Assembly (NCBI GenBank): GCA_024760905.1
Contig: CM045733.1
Coordinates: 40,590,001 to 40,654,000 of the forward strand
Length of the DNA: 64,000 bases
DNA from: Plotosus lineatus
Taxonomy: Eukaryota > Chordata > Actinopteri > Siluriformes > Plotosidae
Direction: 5' to 3'
In this document: positions 1 to 9,789 of the stretch, piece after piece
Numbering within the stretch: the first letter of the stretch is position 1
How the letters are laid out: each line of letters opens with the position of its first letter
Made by a program: the position numbers and the translations under genes
Notes under the pieces: generated by a model
The model's database searches: none
What the model was told of the DNA's origin: nothing
The model's input: the letters and a program-made list of their open reading frames with translations, nothing else

Positions 1-267
1 CCGAGCTACTCAGACTTAATGCAGTTAATACCTGAATTCAGTCGTGTCATGCTTAACGCAATACAGTACGTTCGTTTAGTTGGCATTTTTGGAAAAGACA
101 TTCTGTTTATAAACAGAATGCACTGAAAACTGTTTTATGCGTATGCTGCAGAAAGTTTATATTTTATCGGCAATAAAAATTAGAGTAAAAATTGAAAAGT
201 TTTTCTTAATCATTACTACATTTTACTACATTACTGTATTAATGAGTAAGACTGTCTATAGAATGTA
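1..267 (+). mobile_element. pogo/Tigger-type DNA transposon fragment (3' part)
   Basis: From about 140 to 267 the sequence matches, with few changes, the right-hand part of the TA-flanked element at 32014-33586 (compare 33311-33430). It is cut at the right by the SINE starting at 268, and no terminal repeat is present. No coding capacity is visible. Assignment rests on similarity inside this window; bases 1-140 are included only because no other feature explains them. Confidence 0.6.
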
Positions 268-620
268 GGGGGCAGTGGTGGTCTTGTGGTATAGGGCGCT
301 GGATCGTTGATCCAAAGGTTGGGGGTTCGAGTCCCACTCTCCACAAGGTTGTCACTGTCCCCCCCCAGTGCAGCTAACTGGGTTATCAAAGGCGGGCCAT
401 GTCTCTCACTGTCTATGGTGAGAGGCATGTAAAAGAACCATTGCTGACTTTCGTAAAGAGTAGGCTGCAAAGCCGTCAGCTTGTTTCTGTCCCTTGCTAA
501 AAAGGGTTGTGACAGGAAGGGCATCTGACGTGAAAACCTCTGCCAAATCAAACATGCGAATCAGATGATTCGCTGTGACGACTCCCAAGTAAAAGGGAAA
601 AAGCCGAAAGGAAGACAAAC
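268..620 (+). mobile_element. SINE family A, full copy (tRNA head, RTE-LINE tail)
   Basis: A tRNA-like head opens the element, with an A-box-like stretch near 287-300 and a B box GGTTCGAGTCC at 324-334, so RNA polymerase III transcription is expected. The body follows at 335-502. Bases 503-562 match the 5' untranslated part of the RTE LINE at 30514-30572 (minus strand). Bases 563-616 match the terminal 3' end of the LINEs at 17348 and 27685. The copy interrupts a Tigger fragment on its left. It encodes no protein and would need LINE reverse transcriptase to move. Confidence 0.85.
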
Positions 621-687
621 AGGAAGGCTATAAACAAGAGAATACTGTATTTATTTTTTTTTTACTTCAATGTTTTCTTTTAAATTT

Positions 688-1011
688 TGTCAATACCTTG
701 GTGTGTCGTGAGGAAATCCACTGAATGACTGTATGGATATGTACCTGCATAAATTGCAGTTCGTCAGTTGCAAGCGAGTTTGGTGAGATCAACCCCCCCA
801 CAGTGAACTCTACTCTGTGCTCACCCAGAGGAGTTAGTTCTTATACTAAATGGTACCTGTGCACAACCTTGTAACTATCATACCTTGCTTAATGGTTCAT
901 TATTTAAATGATTTAGAGTTAGCCACCTTGTTTGTTGGTCATTCTGTACGGGTTCTCTTGACATTCTTTGGTATTTTCCATTGGTAAGAATTTAAGAGGG
1001 ACCACCTAACA
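688..1011 (+). repeat. 5' LTR, truncated at its left end
   Basis: It begins at TGTCAATACC and matches 4276-4619 through its whole length with scattered substitutions and small indels. The other LTR extends left to 3805, so this copy has probably lost its U3 start. It ends five bases before the primer binding site, as expected for the right edge of a 5' LTR. An alternative is that both LTRs start at TGTCAA; the polypurine tract just before 3805 argues against this. Confidence 0.75.
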
Positions 1012-1016
1012 GAAAC

Positions 1017-1034
1017 TGGGGGCTCGTCCGGGAT
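1017..1034 (+). promoter_or_regulatory. primer binding site, tRNA-Pro type
   Basis: The 18 bases TGGGGGCTCGTCCGGGAT lie five bases after the LTR. This is the sequence I know as the tRNA-Pro primer binding site of murine-leukaemia-type gammaretroviruses. Here it sits in front of a Gypsy-type gag. It appears fully preserved although the element's genes are broken. Confidence 0.85.
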
Positions 1035-1153
1035 CTGAACCAAACATTGTCAGAGGTCCGGAAAGCATTGTTGAAAGGGGTTTCTGACCTAAATTTTGAG
1101 GTTCTGGTAAATTACCAAATTGGCCCTTCCAAATTTATTGTTTGAATTACTGA

Positions 1154-2290
1154 TTGACCAACACACAAGACACCATGAGTACCACTGAGGTTGATGCAGC
1201 AGCATTTGTTGGGAGTTTTGAAAATAACCCTGATTTGGGGCCAATCGACAAGTTAAAGAAAACAGAGTTAGTACTGCTAGCAAAGCATTATGGGGTTGAT
1301 GTTAAGACGTCAATGAGGAAATCAGAAGTGAGGCATGCTTTGGTTCGATACTTGGTAGATGAGGAAATCTTAGATGAGTCTTGTCGACATACTAGTCAGG
1401 AAGTCAGTTTAATATAGCTTAGGAAACTAGAACTGGAGCATGAGTTTAGGTTAAAAGAATTAGAAGCTCAGATGGAGAGGGAAGACAAAGAAAGGCAGGC
1501 ACAATTTCAAATTAAAATGAAGGAACTGGAGATTGAAAGTGCTAAGACTACATCAGCTCCAACTGAGACACAGTTTAATGCTAGTAGGGAGGTTCAGCTT
1601 GTTCCACCATTTCTGGAAAGGGATATAGACAAGTATTTTCGGCATTTTGAAAAGGTAGCTACTAGCATGAAGTGGCCCAAGGTAGCATGGACAGTTTTAT
1701 TACAGAGTGTGTTGAAGGGTAAAGCTCAGGAGGTGTATTCAGCTTTGTCAGTTGAACAATGTGCAGATTGAGGTAATTAAAGGGGGTCATCCTGAAGGCA
1801 TACGAGTTAGTTCCAGAGGCGTATAGGCAGAAGTTCCATCAGTATAGGAAGCAGGATAATCAAATTTATGTAGAGTTTGCTAGAGAAGTAGAAGAAATGT
1901 TGGATAGGTGGTGTTCTTCAAAGGAGGTTGACAGGGATTATGATAGGCTCAGACAAACTTATTCTCATTGAACAATTTAAACAAGGTTTGCCAGGGGAGA
2001 TCAAGACTCATTTAGATGAACAAAAAGTTAGTGAGTTGCATGAAGCTGCTATCAGTGCCGATGAGTATGCCCTCACACACAAAACTTCTTTTTGCAAGGC
2101 AGGTGGTAACTATTTCGTTGAGAAACGTGAGCTTGGTCAGAATAGGGTTCAAGGAGTAGTTGATTCCAGTCAGTCAAGTAGAGGGTCTACTGCTAGGACG
2201 GAGTCAGGCACAGGCTCTACTTCCTGATCAGGTACAGGACCACGCATCCTATGTTACTTTTGTAAGAAACCAGGTCATATGTCGGAATGT
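1154..2290 (+). pseudogene. gag-like capsid/nucleocapsid region, disabled
   Basis: The first open segment (1154-1417) starts at an ATG after the primer site and contains a short helical SAP-like region. A stop at 1415-1417 interrupts the frame, and the same frame resumes through 1472-1771. The region around 1600-2080 resembles the helical capsid of fish Gypsy elements related to the SCAN domain (motif VAWTVLLQSVLKGKAQEVY). At least two more frame changes occur between 1765 and 1930. A zinc knuckle closes the region at 2252-2290: Cys-x2-Cys-x4-His-x3-Cys, one residue shorter than the usual final spacing. In the family, Gag builds the particle and binds the RNA. Family assignment is firm; the SCAN-like reading is inference. 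Confidence 0.75.
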
Positions 2291-2713
2291 TCACTTCTTG
2301 AGAAGAGGAATAAATCTCAGTCTACTGCCAATGCACTTGTTGTAGGTAAGGCACAGGTACTTAGATCTCCTAAGCGGAAGAAACCAGCGGTTAAATGTTC
2401 CATACAGGAGGAGATTCATGAAGGGTATAGGCCATTCGTGTCAGAGGGATTTGTTTCACTGAGTATTGATGGTTCTAGACCAGAGCCCATTAAGATCCTC
2501 AGGGACACTGGAGCTTCTCAGTCTTTGATGTTAGAGGGTGTGTTGCCTTTGTCCGAGAAGACCTCAACGGGTACTATTAGTTCAGTACAGGGGGTAGAAG
2601 GTGGTTTTGTAAATGTACCTCTACACCGATTAAATTTAAAATCAGACTTAGTTTCTGGGATGGTTACTGTTGGGTTAGGCCTTCTCTCCCTGTTGAGGGG
2701 GTGTCATTTTTAG
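2291..2713 (+). pseudogene. retropepsin-like aspartic protease region
   Basis: The open stretch 2279-2713 carries the catalytic triplet Asp-Thr-Gly at 2504-2512 in the context RDTGASQSLML, the classic retropepsin flap-side motif. The protein continues about 60 residues beyond it, then hits a stop at 2711-2713 before the reverse transcriptase. In the family this enzyme cuts the Gag-Pol polyprotein and acts as a homodimer. The active-site triplet looks intact, but the reading frame joins a broken gag upstream and a deleted pol downstream. Confidence 0.75.
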
Positions 2714-2765
2714 TTGGTAATGACTTAGCTGGAGGCAGCTAGTCCACAGATTACAGAAAAACCTG

Positions 2766-3480
2766 GTGCATCTGATAAGGTGTTGTTGGAACAGGAGTTT
2801 CCAGAGTTATTTCCTGATTGTGCCTCGTGCTATGGCTAAGAAACAGTCAGCTAAGGTTGAGGCGGTTGCTTGGTTTCCAGCTCCATCTAGTACACGTGAA
2901 CTTACATTTCTAGGTATGGCTGGAGTCTACCACAGGTATTGTCAAAATTTAGCAAGGATAGCTTCACCCTTGACTAATATGCTCGGCAAGAAAACAAGTT
3001 TTGACTTGAATAGTCAGTGTCAACAAGCCTTTGATCAACTCGAGGCAGTATTAATCAGTTCTCCAGTACTTAAGGCTCCAGACCTAGATACTCCTTTCAA
3101 GCTGGCAATAGATGCTAGTGATATTGGGGCAGGTGTAGCGTTGTTGCAGGAAGATGAAGAGGGTGTAGAACAGCCCATGTGCTACTTTTCAAAGAAGTTC
3201 AGCCCAGGTCAGAGGAATTATTCCACTTTGGAGAAAGAAGATTTAGCTTTAGTGTTAGCTTTGCAACATTTTGAAGTGTACTAGGGCAGTGCACCAGGAT
3301 CAGTCGTATACACATCACAACCCACTCACATTCATAAGAAAAATGAAGAACAGGAATCAAAGATTGCTTAGATGGAGTTTGTTTTTGCAGGAGTTTAATT
3401 TAGACATACATGTTCGAGGAAAGGATAATCTCATTGCGGATGCATTTCAGGATAAAATAAGGAGTACACATAGCTCTTAG
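2766..3480 (+). pseudogene. pol remnant: RT connection and RNase H only
   Basis: After a short N-terminal stretch near 2780-2830 the frame jumps straight to the segment usually found after the RT palm: WFPAPSSTRELTFLGMAG, then the RNase H start (IDASDIGAGVALLQ). The RT fingers and palm, including any YxDD box, are absent. RNase H continues to 3284 and resumes in another frame at 3300-3470 (HNPLTFIRKM and RWSLFLQEFNLDI motifs). Integrase should follow but is not present before the polypurine tract at about 3794. Two deletions, or one event during reverse transcription, are implied. Confidence 0.8.
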
Positions 3481-3804
3481 GAGTTGGTAAATATGACTAG
3501 ACACTAGTAAAGAGAGCCTTCATTTTCTTACAGCTTTCTTTCTTTCTGTCTGCCTGCGATTGGCTTTAATAAGGGTCTTAATTATGTGTAGTAGAAAAGG
3601 TGGTCATGACGTCTAAATTGGGGGTCCCGCGTATCTGTGCTAAAATACTTGTTTGCTGTATCTACTGACTGGTACAGATTGGGGAGTCAGGGCCATTGAT
3701 CGTTTCACCCATAGATGCACTTTGTAGGAGGTTGAAATGTGTAGATTTTGAGGCTGTGAATGGTATGACTTTCTGCAAAACTTTGTTTTCTTTAAGGGGG
3801 AGAG
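3481..3804 (+). other. Gypsy internal remnant with polypurine tract
   Basis: No coding potential is visible between the broken pol and the 3' LTR. The last bases (about 3794-3804, AAGGGGGAGAG) form a purine run directly before TGTTATG, the usual place of the plus-strand primer in Gypsy elements. Confidence 0.65.
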
Positions 3805-4619
3805 TGTTATGAGTATGTACCTATTTGGGTGAAGGTACATATAAACACAATGGAAGAGAGTCACGTGGTGTGACTCAGCTGTGGGAGGTTGTAATTTTCC
3901 ATAAAGGACTGGAGTAATCCAACAGAGGGGAGGAGCAACACAGACATGTTGGGGCTTGTCTGAGCTTGTCCAGGCTTGTACAGGAGGAAAAAACAACTTG
4001 CTGGGGAAACCAGGAGAACTTTGATTTGAGAGAGCGCTAACATGGACAGAGGAGAAGAAGCAGCACTTTGAATCTGCAAGGGTTCTTGGTGAATTCCAGG
4101 GCTGAACTGTCCTTCACTCAGGCGAGGACTTTTTGCTTGGCTATCCTGGATATCTGGTTAGGATGACTCAAGAGTGGGTCCACAAAGGATCTCTGGAGGA
4201 GTGTCCATTTTGTTTTGAACCACTCCTGAGGAGATGCAGCTTGTCCCCCAGCAGTCACTTTTCCCCAAGGATACATGTCAATACCTTGGTGTGTCGTGAA
4301 GACATACACTGAATGACTGTATGGACATGTACCTGCATAAATTGCAGTTCATCAGTTGCAAGCGAGTTTGGTGAGATCAATCCCCCCCCACAGTGAACGC
4401 TACTCTGTGCTCACCCAGAGGAGTTAGTCCTTATACTAAAATGGTACCCATGTACAACCTTGTAACTGTATCATACCTTGCATAATGGTTCATTATTTAA
4501 ACGATTATTTAGAGATAGCCACCTTGTTTGTTGGTCATTTACTTGGTCATTCTGTACAGGTTCTCTTGACATTCTTTGGTATTTTCCATTGGTAAGAATT
4601 TAAGAGGGGCCACGTAATA
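3805..4619 (+). repeat. 3' LTR, complete
   Basis: It starts with TGTTATGAGTATG directly after the polypurine tract and ends near TAATA at 4619, where similarity to the 5' LTR stops. A TATA-like stretch (ACATATAAACAC) lies near 3836-3847. Bases 4276-4619 are the part shared with 688-1011. Length is about 815 bp. Confidence 0.7.
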
Positions 4620-4899
4620 ATGCAAAATTTGCTCAAACGATTCAAAGTTGGTTTATACGAAATTCAACTGAGCTGAAGTTTTACATCACATGATTCAAGT
4701 GATTAATCTTACAGAGGTAATCAGACTTGTGGAAAAATTTTAAGCTCTTTTATACAGTATCTATACTCTTATTTTATAAACTACTTTTCAACAACGTCAA
4801 TTGGAAAAAGCACAATACAAATAAAACTTAACTCAATTCACTGGCCGATACTGTCCGGACACAGTTCGTCAAACATCTTATGTAGGGAAAAAAAATAAA
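4620..4899. other. no recognised feature
   Basis: AT-rich unique-looking sequence between the Gypsy 3' LTR and the next LINE. No reading frame, terminal repeat or SINE head was found. Confidence 0.6.
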
Positions 4900-5636
4900 G
4901 GTGTTTGTGAGCTGCCTGCATTATCTTGGCAGGGCTTTCCATAACTAATACACACACTCCAGGTTGGGTGTTAGGTGAAGGGCTAATATCCCTTCCCTGT
5001 AAAAGCATGATTCCAGGCAGATGGAACTAGTTAGCCTTGGCAGGCTGTCCGTCTAGGAACAAACTGATTTCAAACCACTGCTGGATTGCAGTTCACCCCA
5101 CCGGGGGAGACCTGTTGGGAGTGAATCCCTAGGTTAAATCTACAGTTGGAGTCCCTAAGGCAGTCCGGCAAATCCTGCGATGGCGCCAAGATGCATGGGC
5201 CCTTGACCTTCCCTTGGTCAAGATAGACAACATAGCAGGGGGGGGCATTACTTGGGTGACAGCCAGTCCGCCTTACATCTTGCCCAGGCTCTGTGCCCTG
5301 GAGAGGACACTCCAGCTCCTCCGAAAGGATGCTGCACAACACAGGAAGTGATGCAGTTAACGTGTGTCATTGCTCAAATTGGCGCAAGAGCTGATGCTTA
5401 GAGGCTCACTTCTGTCAGTGGGAGGAGGCATTGTACCCCCACTGGGTAGCCCTTTCGGCTTCAAGCCAGGCAGCCCCTGGTCAGCAAGATGTTACCCTGT
5501 CACAGGCCATTTGTCTTACTGGGTGCATAGGGATTTAATAATTGGAAAAGTCCGACAGGTGGTCTGTAAATCTTGTACCAAGCAATAAACAGAAAAAGAA
5601 TTGAGAGGCAATTAAGAAGCCCATTCTGAAACTATC

Positions 5637-6216
5637 CTCATGGAACGTGAGGACAATGACTACCAGTCTGACAACCGACATGCGAGCAGTGGGTGAAGCT
5701 CGCAAGACGGCAGTGATCAACTTCAAGCTGCTGAGACTTGAAGTGGACATTGCTGCAGACGAGGTTAGAGAGCACGGTGTCAGCTTTGCTGTCAAGAACA
5801 TGCTGCTCAACATGATTGAGCCTGGCGAGGAAGGAACAGAAAGGATCCTCCCTCTATGCCTCAACACCACAGACGGGCCCATCACCCTTCTCAGTGTGTA
5901 TGCACCAACCCTATACTCCAGCCAGGAGGGGATGGAAGCCTTCTATGACCAGTTGCAGTCTGCTGTAAATAAAGTCCCAGTCTCTGACAGCCTGGTGCTC
6001 CTCAGTGACCTCAATGTTCGCATTGGAGCGGATAACACCTCCTGGCCCAACTGTCTCGGACCCTTCGGTGTTGGGAGCATAAATGAGGACTCTGGAACTG
6101 TGCACACTTCACAACCTGTGCGCACCACCAACAGCTACTTCCAGACTAAACCCCAACACAAGGTCTCCTGGCAGCACCCCGCTTCAAGCGATGGCACCAG
6201 CTGGACCTTATTCTGA
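5637..6216 (+). pseudogene. LINE N1 APE-type endonuclease, disabled
   Basis: The frame opens with the SSWNVRTMT block typical of the APE endonuclease N-terminus and continues with KTAVINFKLLRLEVDIAAD, where the catalytic Gln-Glu-Thr motif should follow but is deleted (the text runs from DIAADE into REHGVSFAVKN). The later ITLLSVYAPTL and LVLLSDLNVRIGAD blocks are recognisable; the second is the usual Gly-Asp-Phe-Asn motif changed to Ser-Asp-Leu-Asn. The enzyme nicks target DNA to prime reverse transcription. Loss of the QET region makes activity very unlikely. Confidence 0.75.
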
Positions 6217-7140
6217 CATGGGGCTCGGAGCTGGAGAACGTTCTTTCCTTGCGCTCTTTCCATAGTGCTGACTGGGACACTGATCATGCACTGGTGTGTT
6301 GCAGGATCCAGTCCAAGAAGGTGCACCAAGCCAGGCCACCAAGCAAGCTGAATATCAACACAGTCAATACCAAAGTACCCCAACATGGTGGGGCTGTTCA
6401 ACATGAGTCCAAGTGAAGACTTTGAGACCAACCTGCCCATAGGGGAACAGCTGCACAGCACCATCCATGGCATCACCTCAGACTTTGGCAAGAAGCAAGG
6501 AACCCAACGACTGGTTCGACGCCAATGTAACCGAGCTGACCCCCTTGCTGGAAGCCAAGTACACATCTCTTCTGAACCACAAGTAATAACTGACACGCTC
6601 CACAGTGCAGGCCCTTCATGCAGCCTAGAGCAATGTCAAGCATGCTGTCAGGAGCTGTGTCAATCGGTACTGGACCAACCTCTGCCAAGACATCCAGCTT
6701 GCTGCCGACACAGAAAATATCAGAGGCGTCCATGACGGCATCAAGAAGGTGATTGGTGCAACGCAGAGCAAGATGGCACCACTTAAGTCAGCCAGTGGGA
6801 GACCATCACAGACAAGAGCAAGCAGATGGACAGGAGTTGAATATTACTCTGACCTGTACAGCAGGGTGAGCACAATCTCAGACGCCATGCTGCAGTCCAT
6901 CGAGCCCCTGCCCATCATGGTGGAGTTGGATGAGATGCCTGCCTGGAAGAGCTCATCAAGGCCATTGACAACCTGCCCAGCATCAAAGCTCCTGGCCTGG
7001 ATGGCACCTCAGCTGAAGTCATCAAAAACAGGAAGGATGCACTCCTTGAACAACGACATGAGCTACTCTGCCAGTGTTGGGAAGTGAGGGAAGTCCCACA
7101 AGACATGACCGCAACCACAGGGGACTCTCACTGCTGAACA

Positions 7141-8640
7141 TTGTGGGAAAGCTCTTCACCTGCATGGTCCTTAAACCGACTCCAAAAGCTTGCTGACAGG
7201 GTGTATCTAGAGTTGCATTTTGGGTTCAGGGCCAGACAATCAACGGTTGACATGATCTCTCTTCAACAGCTCCAGGAGAAGTGCAGGGAGCAGCAGCCCC
7301 TACATGTTGCTTTCATCGATCTTACCAAAGCCTTTGACCTTGTGAGCAGAGATGAGCTGTTTAAGGTCCTGCACAGGATCAGGTGTCCTGGCAAGCTCCT
7401 GAGCATTGTGCAGGTCATTCCACATCAGTATGAAGGGTGCCATCCAGTTCAACACAGCAACATCTAGCTCTTTTGATGCGAAGAGCAGTGTGAAATAGGG
7501 CTGTGTGCTCGCCCCAATCATGTTTGACATCTTTTTCACCGTCATGCTCAAGCAAGTCTTTGGGAGTTCAGAGAGAATCTACCTTCCCACGTGTTCAGAT
7601 GGCAAGCTCTACAACATTGCCAGACTGAAGACCAAGACCAAGACCTGAAAAGTCCTCATTCATGACATGTTCGCAGGTGATGCTACCCTGGCCGCCGACC
7701 AGAACAATCACCTTCAGCTCCTCATGGATTACTTCACTAGAGCATGCAAGGATGTCAAACTCAAGATTAGTTTGAAGACAAACATCATGAACCAGAACAC
7801 CGAGCTCCTTTCTTCAATCATCAACTACCAGCTCGATGTCATGAAAGAGTTTACATATCTTGGGCTGACCGTGACAAACACCATGGACATGGGACCTGAG
7901 CTCAACAGGCGCATCGGCCACTTTACCTCTACACTCGCAAGACTCACCACCAGGATCTGGGTGAACAGCAAATTGACCACCAAGACCAAGTTGGCAGTCT
8001 TATAGGGCTTGTGTCCTCAGCATCCTGCAGTACGGTAGTGAGGCTTGGACACTGTACACGAGGCAAGAGAAATGTCTCTACACTTTCTACATGTGGAACC
8101 TGAGGAGGATCCTGGGCATCAAGTGGCCAGACCACATCACCAACAAAGAGGCCCTGGAGCGTGTTGACATGCCCAGCATTTACACCCTCCTGTCCCAACA
8201 TTGCCTCTGCTGGCTTGGACATGTCAGCCGAATGGAGGATGATAGGCTCCCCAAGGCTTTTCTCTACAGGGACCATGCAGCCAGCAATAGAGCTACCGGC
8301 CGTCCCCAGCTCCACTTCAAAGATGTCTGCAAAAAAGACATGAAAATTAGCATGAACATCTTGGTGGTCAAATGGGAGGATCAGGCCTAAGATCCTTTCA
8401 AGTGGAGACTTGAAATGACCAGCGGCCTCAAACAAGGCAAAGAAGAACTCTACCCTGCCTGGGAGGAACAGCAGGCTGGGTGCAAGGGCAGCCTTCAAGC
8501 CGTGTCAGCAGCCTCACCTTTCCAGTGCAGCCTGTGTAGCAAGGACTGCAACTACAGGATCGGCCTGCACTACCATAGAAGACATTGTTCTAGCACCAGT
8601 GTAGACCCGAACGAGGCACAGAAGCTTGATCGATGGTTGC
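7141..8640 (+). pseudogene. LINE N1 reverse transcriptase and C-terminal zinc finger, disabled
   Basis: RT blocks seen: FGFRARQSTVDMI and HVAFIDLTKAFDLVSRDEL near 7220-7360. The catalytic box at 7670-7681 reads Phe-Ala-Gly-Asp instead of Phe-Ala-Asp-Asp, so one metal-binding aspartate is lost. Thumb-side blocks follow (EFTYLGLTV; RRIGHFTSTLARL), then WNLRRILGIKWPDHITN and LCWLGHVSRMEDDRLPK at 8091-8270. A Cys-x2-Cys...His...Cys cluster at about 8525-8590 (FQCSLCSKDC then HYHRRHC) is the terminal zinc finger. Frame changes and stops separate these pieces (for example near 7465, 7650 and 8003). Confidence 0.8.
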
Positions 8641-8649
8641 CACCAATAT

Positions 8650-8655
<6 letters not shown>

Positions 8656-8709
<54 letters not shown>
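8656..8709. repeat. (AT)n(AC)n microsatellite
   Basis: About 39 bases of AT followed by about 15 of AC. It sits at the 3' end of LINE N1 and may have grown from its tail. Confidence 0.9.
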
Positions 8710-8710
8710 T

Positions 8711-9023
8711 CCTTCTCAAAAAATTAGCATATTGTGATAAAGTTCATTATTTTCTGTAATGTACTGATAAAAATTAAACTTTCATATATTTTAGATTCAT
8801 TTCACATCGACTGAAATATTTCAGGTCTTTTATTGTTTTAATACTGATGATTTTGGCATACAGCTCATGAAAATCCAAAATACCTATCTCAAAAAATTAG
8901 CATATCATGAAAAGGTACTCTAAATGAGCTATTAACCTAATCATCTGAATCAACGAATTAGCTCTAAAACACCTGCAAAAGATTCCTGAGGCTTTTGAAA
9001 ACTAATTTTTTGAGAAGGACTAG
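8711..9023. mobile_element. Tc1 deletion derivative (MITE), same family as 60784-62259
   Basis: Bases 8711-9000 match the reverse complement of about 61970-62255, the transposase-start side of the Tc1 at 60784. Only the last ~20 bases (ATTTTTTGAGAAGGACTAG) represent the other end. It therefore retains one whole non-coding flank and one terminal stub and no transposase. The left terminus lacks the first few bases (CTAGT). It could only move with transposase supplied by an intact relative. Confidence 0.85.
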
Positions 9024-9052
9024 TGTGTATATTATATACACACACGCACGCA

Positions 9053-9749
9053 CAGGGACCCCTCACTTTCCGCAGTTAATGGGGACCAAGACCCCCACAC
9101 GACAACTGATTTCCGTGAAGTAGGATCGAGCCCTGTGACTGACACATGTGCATGTGTATGAGATTTCCTTTTGGCTTTTTCCCTTTATCAGGATCGCCAC
9201 AGCGAATGATTCGCACAGGTTTGTAAGTCGGCTGCCCTTCCTGACACAACCCTTTAGCAAGAGACAGAAACACGCTGATGGCTTTACTCTTTACAAAAGT
9301 CAGAAATGGTTCTATTTCATGCCTCTCACCATAGACGGTGAGAGACATGGCCCACCTTTGATAACCCGGTTAGCTGCACTGGGGGGGGCACGGCAGTGAC
9401 AACCTTGTGGAGAGTGGGATTTGAACCCCCAACCTTAGGATCAGCGAGTGCCCTATACCACTAGACCACCACTGTCCCCTTATAAGCATTCATACCATTG
9501 AATATGTATTAATATTATATAATTAAACATTCAAAAATAATGCCCAAGATGTAAATTAATTATAAATACACACAAATACAGACAAATGCACACACGCACA
9601 CCACAAAAATGTTAGTTTTATTGTTTGCTTGTTTTTCTGTATAATTGGTCTTGTTTTGTGGCATTTCCCTTAACTTTTCCCCTATTTTCCGATGAATATT
9701 TTTGAAAAACTCACGATGCACTGAAGCACAAAGTAGCGAGGGATCACTA
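9053..9749. mobile_element. MITE family E, copy 1
   Basis: The ends are CAGGGACCCCTCACTTTCCGC on the left and, read inward from the right, TAGTGATCCCTCGCTACTTTG, an imperfect inverted pair. The right half (9480-9749) is similar to 15690-15769 plus 16440-16680. A minus-strand SINE A copy lies inside it. No transposase remains and the superfamily is not clear. Confidence 0.65.
9158..9478 (-). mobile_element. SINE family A, nearly full copy
   Basis: Read on the minus strand it runs from a tRNA-like head (B box near 9416-9427, altered to ATTTGAACCCC on the plus strand) through the body to the LINE-type tail at the left (GTCGGCTGCCCTTCCTGACACAACC is the 5'UTR-like part, and GGATCGCCACAGCGAATGATT is the LINE 3' end). 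It is inserted in MITE E copy 1. Confidence 0.85.
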
Positions 9750-9789
9750 ATATTTTATTTATATATATATATATATATAATGCGCACAC

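Larger units (their letters stand above)
688..4619 (+). mobile_element. Ty3/Gypsy-type LTR retrotransposon, internally deleted
   Basis: Order seen: LTR remnant, primer binding site, gag-like region with zinc knuckle, DTG protease, thumb/connection plus RNase H, polypurine tract, LTR. The reverse transcriptase fingers and palm and the whole integrase are missing, and there are several stops and frame changes, so the copy cannot move itself. The two LTR copies share about 320-340 bp at clearly high similarity. The 5' LTR lacks roughly its first 470 bp. No target-site duplication can be tested because the left end is gone. Confidence 0.85.
4900..8694 (+). mobile_element. LINE N1, decayed non-LTR retrotransposon
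   Basis: A GC-richer leader (about 4900-5636) precedes an endonuclease domain, a linker, a reverse transcriptase and a C-terminal zinc-finger-like region, ending in an (AT)n tail at 8656-8694. This order fits a single-ORF APE-type LINE. The clade could not be fixed; the Trp-x-Gly-His-Val-x-Arg-Met block and terminal zinc finger recall RTE/Proto2-like elements. The reading frame is broken many times. No target-site duplication was found. Confidence 0.75.

Noticed and set aside
324..334. tRNA-like B boxes (here and near 34114, 55993, 58617, 9416, 24627) as true tRNA genes
   Set aside because: They sit in heads of repeated SINEs, lack a full cloverleaf, and are followed by SINE bodies.
8641..8710. 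Tandem repeats as a CRISPR array or satellite centromere
   Set aside because: Simple dinucleotide runs without spaced unique sequences; such microsatellites are common in fish genomes.
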